Assembly: GCA_030435675.1 (NCBI GenBank)
Contig: CM059623.1
Location: 62,001 to 126,000, forward strand
Direction of reading: 5' to 3'
Length of the DNA stretch: 64,000 nt
Source of the DNA: Steinernema hermaphroditum
Taxonomy: Eukaryota > Nematoda > Chromadorea > Rhabditida > Steinernematidae
The position numbers and the translations under genes were made by a program. The notes beneath the pieces are model-generated. The model did not search any database. It was not told the origin of the DNA and worked only from the letters and a program-made list of their open reading frames with translations. Positions 23,913-37,584 of this stretch are shown here, in pieces. Within the stretch, counting starts at the first letter, position 1; each line of letters starts with the position of its first letter.

Positions 23913-26900
23913 TCAATTCGAGACAGATAGGGCCTTGTTCATACAAAGAGTTCTGCATCTGACCCTCCTGCTCCAAAGTACCATATCATTTTTATGATTG
24001 GATCTTGTAGAACTGCACGAGCCTGATCGAACGCGCCTATTCCCGTTGGGATTACTGTGGACTATCTTAGTTTCCTGCAAAACTTTCAATTCGAGACAGA
24101 TAGGGCCTTGTTCATACAAAGAGTTCTGCATCTGACCCTCCTGCTCCAAAGTATCATATCATTTTTATGATTGGATCTTGTAGAACTGCACGAGCCTGAT
24201 CGAACGCGCCTATTCCCGTTGGGATTCCTGTGGACTATCTTAGTTTCCTGCAAAACTTTCAATTCGAGACAGCAGGGCCCTTGCTCATACCAAAAGCTCT
24301 GCATCTGACCCTCCTGCTCCAAAGTACCATATCATTTTTATGATTGGATCTTGTAGAACTGCACGAGCCTGATCGAACGCGCCTATTCCCGTTGGGATTA
24401 CTGTGGACTATCTTAGTTTCCTGCAAAACTTTCAATTCGAGACAGCAGGGCCCTTGGTCATACCAAAAGCTCTGCATCTGACCCTCCTGCTCCAAAGTAC
24501 CATATCATTTTTATGATTGGATCTTGTAGAACTGCACGAGCCTGATCGAACGCGCCTATTCCCGTTGGGATTACTGTGGACTATCTTAGTTTCCTGCAAA
24601 ACTTTCAATTCGAGACAGATAGGGCCTTGTTCATACAAAGAGTTCTGCATCTGACCCTCCTGCTCCAAAGTATCATATCATTTTTATGATTGGATCTTGT
24701 AGAACTGCACGAGCCTGATCGAACGCGCCTATTCCCGTTGGGATTACTGTGGACTATCTTAGTTTCCTGCAAAACTTTGAATTCGAGACAGATAGGGCCT
24801 TGTTCATACAAAAAGTTCTGCATCTGACCCTCCTGCTCCAAAGTACCATATCATTTTTATGATTGGATCTTGTAGAACTGCACGAGCCTGATCGAACGCG
24901 CCTATTCCCGTTGGGATTACTGTGGACTATCTTAGTTTCCTGCAAAACTTTCAATTCGAGACAGCAGGGCCCTTGGTCATACCAAAAGCTCTGCATCTGA
25001 CCCTCCTGCTCCAAAGTACCATATCATTTTTATGATTGGATCTTGTAGAACTGCACGAGCCTGATCGAACGCGCCTATTCCCGTTGGGATTACTGTGGAC
25101 TATCTTAGTTTCCTGCAAAACTTTCAATTCGAGACAGCAGGGCCCTTGCTCATACCAAAAGCTCTGCATCTGACCCTCCTGCTCCAAAGTACCATAGCAT
25201 TTTTATGATTGGATCTTGTAGAACTGCACGAGCCTCATCGAACGCGCCTACTCTCGTTGGATTTCCTGCGGACTATCTTAGTTTCCTGCAAAACTTTCAA
25301 TTCGAGACAGATAGGGCCTTGTTCATACAAAGAGTTCTGCATCTGACCCTCCTGCTCCAAAGTACCATATCATTTTTATGATTGGATCTTGTAGAACTGC
25401 ACGAGCCTGATCGAACGCGCCTATTCCCGTTGGGATTACTGTGGACTATCTTAGTTTCCTGCAAAACTTTCAATTCGAGACAGATAGGGCCTTGTTCATA
25501 CAAAGAGTTCTGCATCTGACCCTCCTGCTCCAAAGTATCATATCATTTTTATGATTGGATCTTGTAGAACTGCACGAGCCTGATCGAACGCGCCTATTCC
25601 CGTTGGGATTCCTGTGGACTATCTTAGTTTCCTGCAAAACTTTCAATTCGAGACAGCAGGGCCCTTGCTCATACCAAAAGCTCTGCATCTGACCCTCCTG
25701 CTCCAAAGTACCATATCATTTTTATGATTGGATCTTGTAGAACTGCACGAGCCTGATCGAACGCGCCTATTCCCGTTGGGATTACTGTGGACTATCTTAG
25801 TTTCCTGCAAAACTTTCAATTCGAGACAGCAGGGCCCTTGGTCATACCAAAAGCTCTGCATCTGACCCTCCTGCTCCAAAGTACCATATCATTTTTATGA
25901 TTGGATCTTGTAGAACTGCACGAGCCTGATCGAACGCGCCTATTCCCGTTGGGATTACTGTGGACTATCTTAGTTTCCTGCAAAACTTTCAATTCGAGAC
26001 AGATAGGGCCTTGTTCATACAAAGAGTTCTGCATCTGACCCTCCTGCTCCAAAGTATCATATCATTTTTATGATTGGATCTTGTAGAACTGCACGAGCCT
26101 GATCGAACGCGCCTATTCCCGTTGGGATTACTGTGGACTATCTTAGTTTCCTGCAAAACTTTGAATTCGAGACAGATAGGGCCTTGTTCATACAAAAAGT
26201 TCTGCATCTGACCCTCCTGCTCCAAAGTACCATATCATTTTTATGATTGGATCTTGTAGAACTGCACGAGCCTGATCGAACGCGCCTATTCCCGTTGGGA
26301 TTACTGTGGACTATCTTAGTTTCCTGCAAAACTTTCAATTCGAGACAGCAGGGCCCTTGGTCATACCAAAAGCTCTGCATCTGACCCTCCTGCTCCAAAG
26401 TACCATATCATTTTTATGATTGGATCTTGTAGAACTGCACGAGCCTGATCGAACGCGCCTATTCCCGTTGGGATTACTGTGGACTATCTTAGTTTCCTGC
26501 AAAACTTTCAATTCGAGACAGCAGGGCCCTTGCTCATACCAAAAGCTCTGCATCTGACCCTCCTCTCCAAAGTACCATAGCATTTTTATGATTGGATCTT
26601 GTAGAACTGCACGAGCCTCATCGAACGCGCCTACTCTCGTTGGATTTCCTGCGGACTATCTTAGTTTCCTGCAAAACTTTCAATTCGAGACAGATAGGGC
26701 CTTGTTCATACAAAGAGTTCTGCATCTGACCCTCCTGCTCCAAAGTACCATATCATTTTTATGATTGGATCTTGTAGAACTGCACGAGCCTGATCGAACG
26801 CGCCTATTCCCGTTGGGATTACTGTGGACTATCTTAGTTTCCTGCAAAACTTTCAATTCGAGACAGATAGGGCCTTGTTCATACAAAGAGTTCTGCATCT

Positions 26901-29446
26901 GACCCTCCTGCTCCAAAGTATCATATCATTTTTATGATTGGATCTTGTAGAACTGCACGAGCCTGATCGAACGCGCCTATTCCCGTTGGGATTCCTGTGG
27001 ACTATCTTAGTTTCCTGCAAAACTTTCAATTCGAGACAGCAGGGCCCTTGCTCATACCAAAAGCTCTGCATCTGACCCTCCTGCTCCAAAGTACCATATC
27101 ATTTTTATGATTGGATCTTGTAGAACTGCACGAGCCTGATCGAACGCGCCTATTCCCGTTGGGATTACTGTGGACTATCTTAGTTTCCTGCAAAACTTTC
27201 AATTCGAGACAGCAGGGCCCTTGGTCATACCAAAAGCTCTGCATCTGACCCTCCTGCTCCAAAGTACCATATCATTTTTATGATTGGATCTTGTAGAACT
27301 GCACGAGCCTGATCGAACGCGCCTATTCCCGTTGGGATTACTGTGGACTATCTTAGTTTCCTGCAAAACTTTCAATTCGAGACAGATAGGGCCTTGTTCA
27401 TACAAAGAGTTCTGCATCTGACCCTCCTGCTCCAAAGTATCATATCATTTTTATGATTGGATCTTGTAGAACTGCACGAGCCTGATCGAACGCGCCTATT
27501 CCCGTTGGGATTACTGTGGACTATCTTAGTTTCCTGCAAAACTTTGAATTCGAGACAGATAGGGCCTTGTTCATACAAAAAGTTCTGCATCTGACCCTCC
27601 TGCTCCAAAGTACCATATCATTTTTATGATTGGATCTTGTAGAACTGCACGAGCCTGATCGAACGCGCCTATTCCCGTTGGGATTACTGTGGACTATCTT
27701 AGTTTCCTGCAAAACTTTCAATTCGAGACAGCAGGGCCCTTGGTCATACCAAAAGCTCTGCATCTGACCCTCCTGCTCCAAAGTACCATATCATTTTTAT
27801 GATTGGATCTTGTAGAACTGCACGAGCCTGATCGAACGCGCCTATTCCCGTTGGGATTACTGTGGACTATCTTAGTTTCCTGCAAAACTTTCAATTCGAG
27901 ACAGCAGGGCCCTTGCTCATACCAAAAGCTCTGCATCTGACCCTCCTCTCCAAAGTACCATAGCATTTTTATGATTGGATCTTGTAGAACTGCACGAGCC
28001 TCATCGAACGCGCCTACTCTCGTTGGATTTCCTGTGGACTATCTTAGTTTCCTGCAAAACTTTCAATTCGAGACAGATAGGGCCTTGTTCATACAAAGAG
28101 TTCTGCATCTGACCCTCCTGCTCCAAAGTACCATATCATTTTTATGATTGGATCTTGTAGAACTGCACGAGCCTGATCGAACGCGCCTATTCCCGTTGGG
28201 ATTACTGTGGACTATCTTAGTTTCCTGCAAAACTTTCAATTCGAGACAGATAGGGCCTTGTTCATACAAAGAGTTCTGCATCTGACCCTCCTGCTCCAAA
28301 GTATCATATCATTTTTATGATTGGATCTTGTAGAACTGCACGAGCCTGATCGAACGCGCCTATTCCCGTTGGGATTCCTGTGGACTATCTTAGTTTCCTG
28401 CAAAACTTTCAATTCGAGACAGCAGGGCCCTTGCTCATACCAAAAGCTCTGCATCTGACCCTCCTGCTCCAAAGTACCATATCATTTTTATGATTGGATC
28501 TTGTAGAACTGCACGAGCCTGATCGAACGCGCCTATTCCCGTTGGGATTACTGTGGACTATCTTAGTTTCCTGCAAAACTTTCAATTCGAGACAGCAGGG
28601 CCCTTGGTCATACCAAAAGCTCTGCATCTGACCCTCCTGCTCCAAAGTACCATATCATTTTTATGATTGGATCTTGTAGAACTGCACGAGCCTGATCGAA
28701 CGCGCCTATTCCCGTTGGGATTACTGTGGACTATCTTAGTTTCCTGCAAAACTTTCAATTCGAGACAGATAGGGCCTTGTTCATACAAAGAGTTCTGCAT
28801 CTGACCCTCCTGCTCCAAAGTATCATATCATTTTTATGATTGGATCTTGTAGAACTGCACGAGCCTGATCGAACGCGCCTATTCCCGTTGGGATTACTGT
28901 GGACTATCTTAGTTTCCTGCAAAACTTTGAATTCGAGACAGATAGGGCCCTTGTTCATACAAAAAGCTCTGCATCTGACCCTCCTGCTCCAAAGTACCAT
29001 ATCATTTTTATGATTGGATCTTGTAGAACTGCACGAGCCTGATCGAACGCGCCTATTCCCGTTGGGATTACTGTGGACTATCTTAGTTTCCTGCAAAACT
29101 TTCAATTCGAGACAGCAGGGCCCTTGGTCATACCAAAAGCTCTGCATCTGACCCTCCTGCTCCAAAGTACCATATCATTTTTATGATTGGATCTTGTAGA
29201 ACTGCACGAGCCTGATCGAACGCGCCTATTCCCGTTGGGATTACTGTGGACTATCTTAGTTTCCTGCAAAACTTTCAATTCGAGACAGCAGGGCCCTTGC
29301 TCATACCAAAAGCTCTGCATCTGACCCTCCTCTCCAAAGTACCATAGCATTTTTATGATTGGATCTTGTAGAACTGCACGAGCCTGATCGAACGCGCCTA
29401 TTCCCGTTGGGATTACTGTGGACTATCTTAGTTTCCTGCAAAACTT
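23913..29446. repeat. 8-monomer higher-order repeat, four copies (1,383-1,384 bp)
   Basis: Copies run at about 23,913-25,296, 25,297-26,679, 26,680-28,062 and 28,063-29,446. Ordered markers repeat with the period. The actttgaattcg change, which makes GAATTC, is at 24,779, 26,163, 27,546 and 28,929. The aaagtatcat marker and the ccttggtcatacc units keep their places. Each closing unit of the first three copies has cctcatcg and ctctcgttgg. A 1-bp deletion (cctcctctccaaag) is in copies 2, 3 and 4 near 26,565, 27,946 and 29,330 but not in copy 1, which makes copies of 1,383 bp and orders the duplications. Copy 4 also has an A/B hybrid block near 28,940 and a different closing unit. Confidence 0.88.
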
Positions 29447-32220
29447 TCAATTCGAGACAGATAGGGCCTTGTTCATACAAAGAGTTCTGCATCTGACCCT
29501 CCTGCTCCAAAGTACCATATCATTTTTATGATTGGATCTTGTAGAACTGCACGAGCCTGATCGAACGCGCCTATTCCCGTTGGGATTACTGTGGACTATC
29601 TTAGTTTCCTGCAAAACTTTCAATTCGAGACAGCTAGGGCCCTTGCTCATACCAAAAGCTCTGCATCTGACCCTCCTGCTCCAAAGTACCATATCATTTT
29701 TATGATTGGATCTTGTAGAACTGCACGAGCCTGATCGAACGCGCCTATTCCCGTTGGGATTACTGTGGACTATCTTAGTTTCCTGCAAAACTTTCAATTC
29801 GAGACAGATAGGGCCTTGTTCATACAAAGAGTTCTGCATCTGACCCTCCTGCTCCAAAGTACCATATCATTTTTATGATTGGATCTTGTAGAACTGCACG
29901 AGCCTGATCGAACGCGCCTATTCCCGTTGGGATTCCTGTGGACTATCTTAGTTTCCTGCAAAACTTTCAATTCGAGACAGCAGGGCCCTTGCTCATACCA
30001 AAAGCTCTGCATCTGACCCTCCTGCTCCAAAGTACCATATCATTTTTATGATTGGATCTTGTAGAACTGCACGAGCCTGATCGAACGCGCCTATTCCCGT
30101 TGGGATTACTGTGGACTATCTTAGTTTCCTGCAAAACTTTCAATTCGAGACAGCAGGGCCCTTGCTCATACCAAAAGCTCTGCATCTGACCCTCCTGCTC
30201 CAAAGTACCATATCATTTTTATGATTGGATCTTGTAGAACTGCACGAGCCTGATCGAACGCGCCTATTCCCGTTGGGATTACTGTGGACTATCTTAGTTT
30301 CCTGCAAAACTTTCAATTCGAGACAGATAGGGCCCTTGTTCATACAAAGAGCTCTGCATCTGACCCTCCTGCTCCAAAGTACCATATCATTTTTATGATT
30401 GGATCTTGTAGAACTGCACGAGCCTGATCGAACGCGCCTATTCCCGTTGGGATTCCTGTGGACTATCTTAGTTTCCTGCAAAACTTTCAATTCGAGACAG
30501 CAGGGCCCTTGGTCATACCAAAAGCTCTGCATCTGACCCTCCTGCTCCAAAGTACCATATCATTTTTATGATTGGATCTTGTAGAACTGCACGAGCCTGA
30601 TCGAACGCGCCTATTCCCGTTGGGATTACTGTGGACTATCTTAGTTTCCTGCAAAACTTTCAATTCGAGACAGCAGGGCCCTTGCTCATACCAAAAGCTC
30701 TGCATCTGACCCTCCTGCTCCAAAGTACCATAGCATTTTTATGATTGGATCTTGTAGAACTGCACGAGCCTGATCGAACGCGCCTATTCCCGTTGGGATT
30801 CCTGTGGACTATCTTAGTTTCCTGCAAAACTTTCAATTCGAGACAGATAGGGCCTTGTTCATACAAAGAGTTCTGCATCTGACCCTCCTGCTCCAAAGTA
30901 CCATATCATTTTTATGATTGGATCTTGTAGAACTGCACGAGCCTGATCGAACGCGCCTATTCCCGTTGGGATTACTGTGGACTATCTTAGTTTCCTGCAA
31001 AACTTTCAATTCGAGACAGATAGGGCCTTGTTCATACAAAGAGTTCTGCATCTGACCCTCCTGCTCCAAAGTACCATATCATTTTTATGATTGGATCTTG
31101 TAGAACTGCACGAGCCTGATCGAACGCGCCTATTCCCGTTGGGATTCCTGTGGACTATCTTAGTTTCCTGCAAAACTTTCAATTCGAGACAGCTAGGGCC
31201 CTTGCTTCATACCAAAAGCTCTGCATCTGACCCTCCTGCTCCAAAGTACCATATCATTTTTATGATTGGATCTTGTAGAACTGCACGAGCCTGATCGAAC
31301 GCGCCTATTCCCGTTGGGATTACTGTGGACTATCTTAGTTTCCTGCAAAACTTTCAATTCGAGACAGCAGGGCCCTTGGTCATACCAAAAGCTCTGCATC
31401 TGACCCTCCTGCTCCAAAGTACCATATCATTTTTATGATTGGATCTTGTAGAACTGCACGAGCCTGATCGAACGCGCCTATTCCCGTTGGGATTACTGTG
31501 GACTATCTTAGTTTCCTGCAAAACTTTCAATTCGAGACAGCAGGGCCCTTGCTCATACCAAAAGCTCTGCATCTGACCCTCCTGCTCCAAAGTACCATAG
31601 CATTTTTATGATTGGATCTTGTAGAACTGCACGAGCCTCATCGAACGCGCCTACTCTCGTTGGATTTCCTGCGGACTATCTTAGTTTCCTGCAAAACTTT
31701 CAATTCGAGACAGATAGGGCCCTTGTTCATACAAAAAGCTCTGCATCTGACCCTCCTGCTCCAAAGTACCATATCATTTTTATGATTGGATCTTGTAGAA
31801 CTGCACGAGCCTGATCGAACGCGCCTATTCCCGTTGGGATTACTGTGGACTATCTTAGTTTCCTGCAAAACTTTCAATTCGAGACAGATAGGGCCTTGTT
31901 CATACAAAGAGTTCTGCATCTGACCCTCCTGCTCCAAAGTACCATATCATTTTTATGATTGGATCTTGTAGAACTGCACGAGCCTGATCGAACGCGCCTA
32001 CTCTCGTTGGATTTCCTGCGGACTATCTTAGTTTCCTGCAAAACTTTCAATTCGAGACAGCTGGGCCCTTGTTCATACAAAAAGCTCTGCATCTGACCCT
32101 CCTGCTCCAAAGTACCATATCATTTTTATGATTGGATCTTGTAGAACTGCACGAGCCTGATCGAACGCGCCTATTCCCGTTGGGATTACTGTGGACTATC
32201 TTAGTTTCCTGCAAAACTTT

Positions 32221-33949
32221 CAATTCGAGACAGCTAGGGCCCTTGCTCATACCAAAAGCTCTGCATCTGACCCTCCTGCTCCAAAGTACCATATCATTTT
32301 TATGATTGGATCTTGTAGAACTGCACGAGCCTGATCGAACGCGCCTATTCCCGTTGGGATTACTGTGGACTATCTTAGTTTCCTGCAAAACTTTCAATTC
32401 GAGACAGATAGGGCCTTGTTCATACAAAGAGTTCTGCATCTGACCCTCCTGCTCCAAAGTATCATATCATTTTTATGATTGGATCTTGTAGAACTGCACG
32501 AGCCTGATCGAACGCGCCTATTCCCGTTGGGATTCCTGTGGACTATCTTAGTTTCCTGCAAAACTTTCAATTCGAGACAGCAGGGCCCTTGCTCATACCA
32601 AAAGCTCTGCATCTGACCCTCCTGCTCCAAAGTACCATATCATTTTTATGATTGGATCTTGTAGAACTGCACGAGCCTGATCGAACGCGCCTATTCCCGT
32701 TGGGATTACTGTGGACTATCTTAGTTTCCTGCAAAACTTTCAATTCGAGACAGCAGGGCCCTTGGTCATACCAAAAGCTCTGCATCTGACCCTCCTGCTC
32801 CAAAGTACCATATCATTTTTATGATTGGATCTTGTAGAACTGCACGAGCCTGATCGAACGCGCCTATTCCCGTTGGGATTACTGTGGACTATCTTAGTTT
32901 CCTGCAAAACTTTCAATTCGAGACAGCAGGGCCCTTGCTCATACCAAAAGCTCTGCATCTGACCCTCCTCTCCAAAGTACCATAGCATTTTTATGATTGG
33001 ATCTTGTAGAACTGCACGAGCCTCATCGAACGCGCCTACTCTCGTTGGATTTCCTGCGGACTATCTTAGTTTCCTGCAAAACTTTCAATTCGAGACAGAT
33101 AGGGCCTTGTTCATACAAAGAGTTCTGCATCTGACCCTCCTGCTCCAAAGTACCATATCATTTTTATGATTGGATCTTGTAGAACTGCACGAGCCTGATC
33201 GAACGCGCCTATTCCCGTTGGGATTACTGTGGACTATCTTAGTTTCCTGCAAAACTTTCAATTCGAGACAGATAGGGCCTTGTTCATACAAAGAGTTCTG
33301 CATCTGACCCTCCTGCTCCAAAGTATCATATCATTTTTATGATTGGATCTTGTAGAACTGCACGAGCCTGATCGAACGCGCCTATTCCCGTTGGGATTCC
33401 TGTGGACTATCTTAGTTTCCTGCAAAACTTTCAATTCGAGACAGCAGGGCCCTTGCTCATACCAAAAGCTCTGCATCTGACCCTCCTGCTCCAAAGTACC
33501 ATATCATTTTTATGATTGGATCTTGTAGAACTGCACGAGCCTGATCGAACGCGCCTATTCCCGTTGGGATTACTGTGGACTATCTTAGTTTCCTGCAAAA
33601 CTTTCAATTCGAGACAGCAGGGCCCTTGGTCATACCAAAAGCTCTGCATCTGACCCTCCTGCTCCAAAGTACCATATCATTTTTATGATTGGATCTTGTA
33701 GAACTGCACGAGCCTGATCGAACGCGCCTATTCCCGTTGGGATTACTGTGGACTATCTTAGTTTCCTGCAAAACTTTCAATTCGAGACAGCAGGGCCCTT
33801 GCTCATACCAAAAGCTCTGCATCTGACCCTCCTGCTCCAAAGTACCATAGCATTTTTATGATTGGATCTTGTAGAACTGCACGAGCCTCATCGAACGCGC
33901 CTACTCTCGTTGGATTTCCTGCGGACTATCTTAGTTTCCTGCAAAACTT
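32221..33949. repeat. 5-monomer higher-order repeat, first pair of copies
   Basis: Two copies of a 5-monomer unit (about 864-865 bp) carry the aaagtatcatatc unit, then ccttgctcatacc, ccttggtcatacc and the cctcatcg/ctctcgttggatttcc closing unit. This is the 8-monomer order with three successive units missing. The 1-bp deletion cctcctctcc is in the first copy (near 32,968) but not in the second. Confidence 0.78.
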
Positions 33950-34470
33950 TCAATTCGAGACAGATAGGGCCCTTGTTCATACAAAGAGTTCTGCATCTGA
34001 CCCTCCTGCTCCAAAGTACCATATCATTTTTATGATTGGATCTTGTAGAACTGCACGAGCCTGATCGAACGCGCCTATTCCCGTTGGGATTACTGTGGAC
34101 TATCTTAGTTTCCTGCAAAACTTTCAATTCGAGACAGATAGGGCCTTGTTCATACAAAGAGTTCTGCATCTGACCCTCCTGCTCCAAAGTATCATATCAT
34201 TTTTATGATTGGATCTTGTAGAACTGCACGAGCCTGATCGAACGCGCCTATTCCCGTTGGGATTTCCTGCGGACTATCTTAGTTTCCTGCAAAACTTTCA
34301 ATTCGAGACAGATAGGGCCTTGTTCATACAAAGAGTTCTGCATCTGACCCTCCTGCTCCAAAGTACCATATCATTTTTATGATTGGATCTTGTAGAACTG
34401 CACGAGCCTGATCGAACGCGCCTATTCCCGTTGGGATTACTGTGGACTATCTTAGTTTCCTGCAAAACTT

Positions 34471-36371
34471 TCAATTCGAGACAGATAGGGCCTTGTTCAT
34501 ACAAAGAGTTCTGCATCTGACCCTCCTGCTCCAAAGTACCATATCATTTTTATGATTGGATCTTGTAGAACTGCACGAGCCTGATCGAACGCGCCTATTC
34601 CCGTTGGGATTACTGTGGACTATCTTAGTTTCCTGCAAAACTTTCAATTCGAGACAGATAGGGCCTTGTTCATACAAAGAGTTCTGCATCTGACCCTCCT
34701 GCTCCAAAGTATCATATCATTTTTATGATTGGATCTTGTAGAACTGCACGAGCCTGATCGAACGCGCCTATTCCCGTTGGGATTCCTGTGGACTATCTTA
34801 GTTTCCTGCAAAACTTTCAATTCGAGACAGCAGGGCCCTTGCTCATACCAAAAGCTCTGCATCTGACCCTCCTGCTCCAAAGTACCATATCATTTTTATG
34901 ATTGGATCTTGTAGAACTGCACGAGCCTGATCGAACGCGCCTATTCCCGTTGGGATTACTGTGGACTATCTTAGGTTCCTGCAAAACTTTCAATTCGAGA
35001 CAGCAGGGCCCTTGGTCATACCAAAAGCTCTGCATCTGACCCTCCTGCTCCAAAGTACCATATCATTTTTATGATTGGATCTTGTAGAACTGCACGAGCC
35101 TGATCGAACGCGCCTATTCCCGTTGGGATTACTGTGGACTATCTTAGTTTCCTGCAAAACTTTCAATTCGAGACAGCAGGGCCCTTGCTCATACCAAAAG
35201 CTCTGCATCTGACCCTCCTCTCCAAAGTACCATAGCATTTTTATGATTGGATCTTGTAGAACTGCACGAGCCTCATCGAACGCGCCTACTCTCGTTGGAT
35301 TTCCTGCGGACTATCTTAGTTTCCTGCAAAACTTTCAATTCGAGACAGATAGGGCCTTGTTCATACAAAGAGTTCTGCATCTGACCCTCCTGCTCCAAAG
35401 TACCATATCATTTTTATGATTGGATCTTGTAGAACTGCACGAGCCTGATCGAACGCGCCTATTCCCGTTGGGATTACTGTGGACTATCTTAGTTTCCTGC
35501 AAAACTTTCAATTCGAGACAGATAGGGCCTTGTTCATACAAAGAGTTCTGCATCTGACCCTCCTGCTCCAAAGTATCATATCATTTTTATGATTGGATCT
35601 TGTAGAACTGCACGAGCCTGATCGAACGCGCCTATTCCCGTTGGGATTCCTGTGGACTATCTTAGTTTCCTGCAAAACTTTCAATTCGAGACAGCAGGGC
35701 CCTTGCTCATACCAAAAGCTCTGCATCTGACCCTCCTGCTCCAAAGTACCATATCATTTTTATGATTGGATCTTGTAGAACTGCACGAGCCTGATCGAAC
35801 GCGCCTATTCCCGTTGGGATTACTGTGGACTATCTTAGTTTCCTGCAAAACTTTCAATTCGAGACAGCAGGGCCCTTGGTCATACCAAAAGCTCTGCATC
35901 TGACCCTCCTGCTCCAAAGTACCATATCATTTTTATGATTGGATCTTGTAGAACTGCACGAGCCTGATCGAACGCGCCTATTCCCGTTGGGATTACTGTG
36001 GACTATCTTAGTTTCCTGCAAAACTTTCAATTCGAGACAGCAGGGCCCTTGCTCATACCAAAAGCTCTGCATCTGACCCTCCTCTCCAAAGTACCATAGC
36101 ATTTTTATGATTGGATCTTGTAGAACTGCACGAGCCTCATCGAACGCGCCTACTCTCGTTGGATTTCCTGCGGACTATCTTAGTTTCCTGCAAAACTTTC
36201 AATTCGAGACAGATAGGGCCTTGTTCATACAAAGAGTTCTGCATCTGACCCTCCTGCTCCAAAGTACCATATCATTTTTATGATTGGATCTTGTAGAACT
36301 GCACGAGCCTGATCGAACGCGCCTATTCCCGTTGGGATTACTGTGGACTATCTTAGTTTCCTGCAAAACTT
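34471..36371. repeat. 5-monomer higher-order repeat, second pair of copies
   Basis: Two copies of 864 bp at about 34,471-35,334 and 35,335-36,198 have the same five units in order. Both carry the 1-bp deletion cctcctctcc (near 35,218 and 36,072), which explains 864 rather than 865 bp. A private change, ctatcttaggttcc near 34,974, marks the first copy only. A third round starts at 36,199 but soon departs into units with catacaaaaagttctgc. Confidence 0.8.
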
Positions 36372-37584
36372 TCAATTCGAGACAGATAGGGCCTTGTTCA
36401 TACAAAGAGTTCTGCATCTGACCCTCCTGCTCCAAAGTATCATATCATTTTTATGATTGGATCTTGTAGAACTGCACGAGCCTGATCGAACGCGCCTATT
36501 CCCGTTGGGATTACTGTGGACTATCTTAGTTTCCTGCAAAACTTTCAATTCGAGACAGATAGGGCCTTGTTCATACAAAAAGTTCTGCATCTGACCCTCC
36601 TGCTCCAAAGTACCATATCATTTTTATGATTGGATCTTGTAGAACTGCACGAGCCTGATCGAACGCGCCTATTCCCGTTGGGATTACTGTGGACTATCTT
36701 AGTTTCCTGCAAAACTTTCAATTCGAGACAGATAGGGCCTTGTTCATACAAAAAGTTCTGCATCTGACCCTCCTGCTCCAAAGTACCATATCATTTTTAT
36801 GATTGGATCTTGTAGAACTGCACGAGCCTGATCGAACGCGCCTATTCCCGTTGGGATTACTGTGGACTATCTTAGTTTCCTGCAAAACTTTCAATTCGAG
36901 ACAGCAGGGCCCTTGCTCATACCAAAAGCTCTGCATCTGACCCTCCTGCTCCAAAGTACCATATCATTTTTATGATTGGATCTTGTAGAACTGCACGAGC
37001 CTGATCGAACGCGCCTACTCTCGTTGGATTTCCTGTGGACTATCTTAGTTTCCTGCAAAACTTTCAATTCGAGACAGCAGGGCCCTTGCTCATACCAAAA
37101 GCTCTGCATCTGACCCTCCTGCTCCAAAGTACCATAGCATTTTTATGATTGGATCTTGTAGAACTGCACGAGCCTCATCGAACGCGCCTATTCCCGTTGG
37201 GATTACTGTGGACTATCTTAGTTTCCTGCAAAACTTTCAATTCGAGACAGCAGGGCCCTTGCTCATACCAAAAGCTCTGCATCTGACCCTCCTGCTCCAA
37301 AGTACCATATCATTTTTATGATTGGATCTTGTAGAACTGCACGAGCCTGATCGAACGCGCCTATTCCCGTTGGGATTCCTGTGGACTATCTTAGTTTCCT
37401 GCAAAACTTTCAATTCGAGACAGATAGGGCCCTTGTTCATACCAAGAGCTCTGCATCTGACCCTCCTGCTCCAAAGTACCATATCATTTTTATGATTGGA
37501 TCTTGTAGAACTGCACGAGCCTGATCGAACGCGCCTATTCCCGTTGGGATTTCCTGCGGACTATCTTAGTTTCCTGCAAAACTT

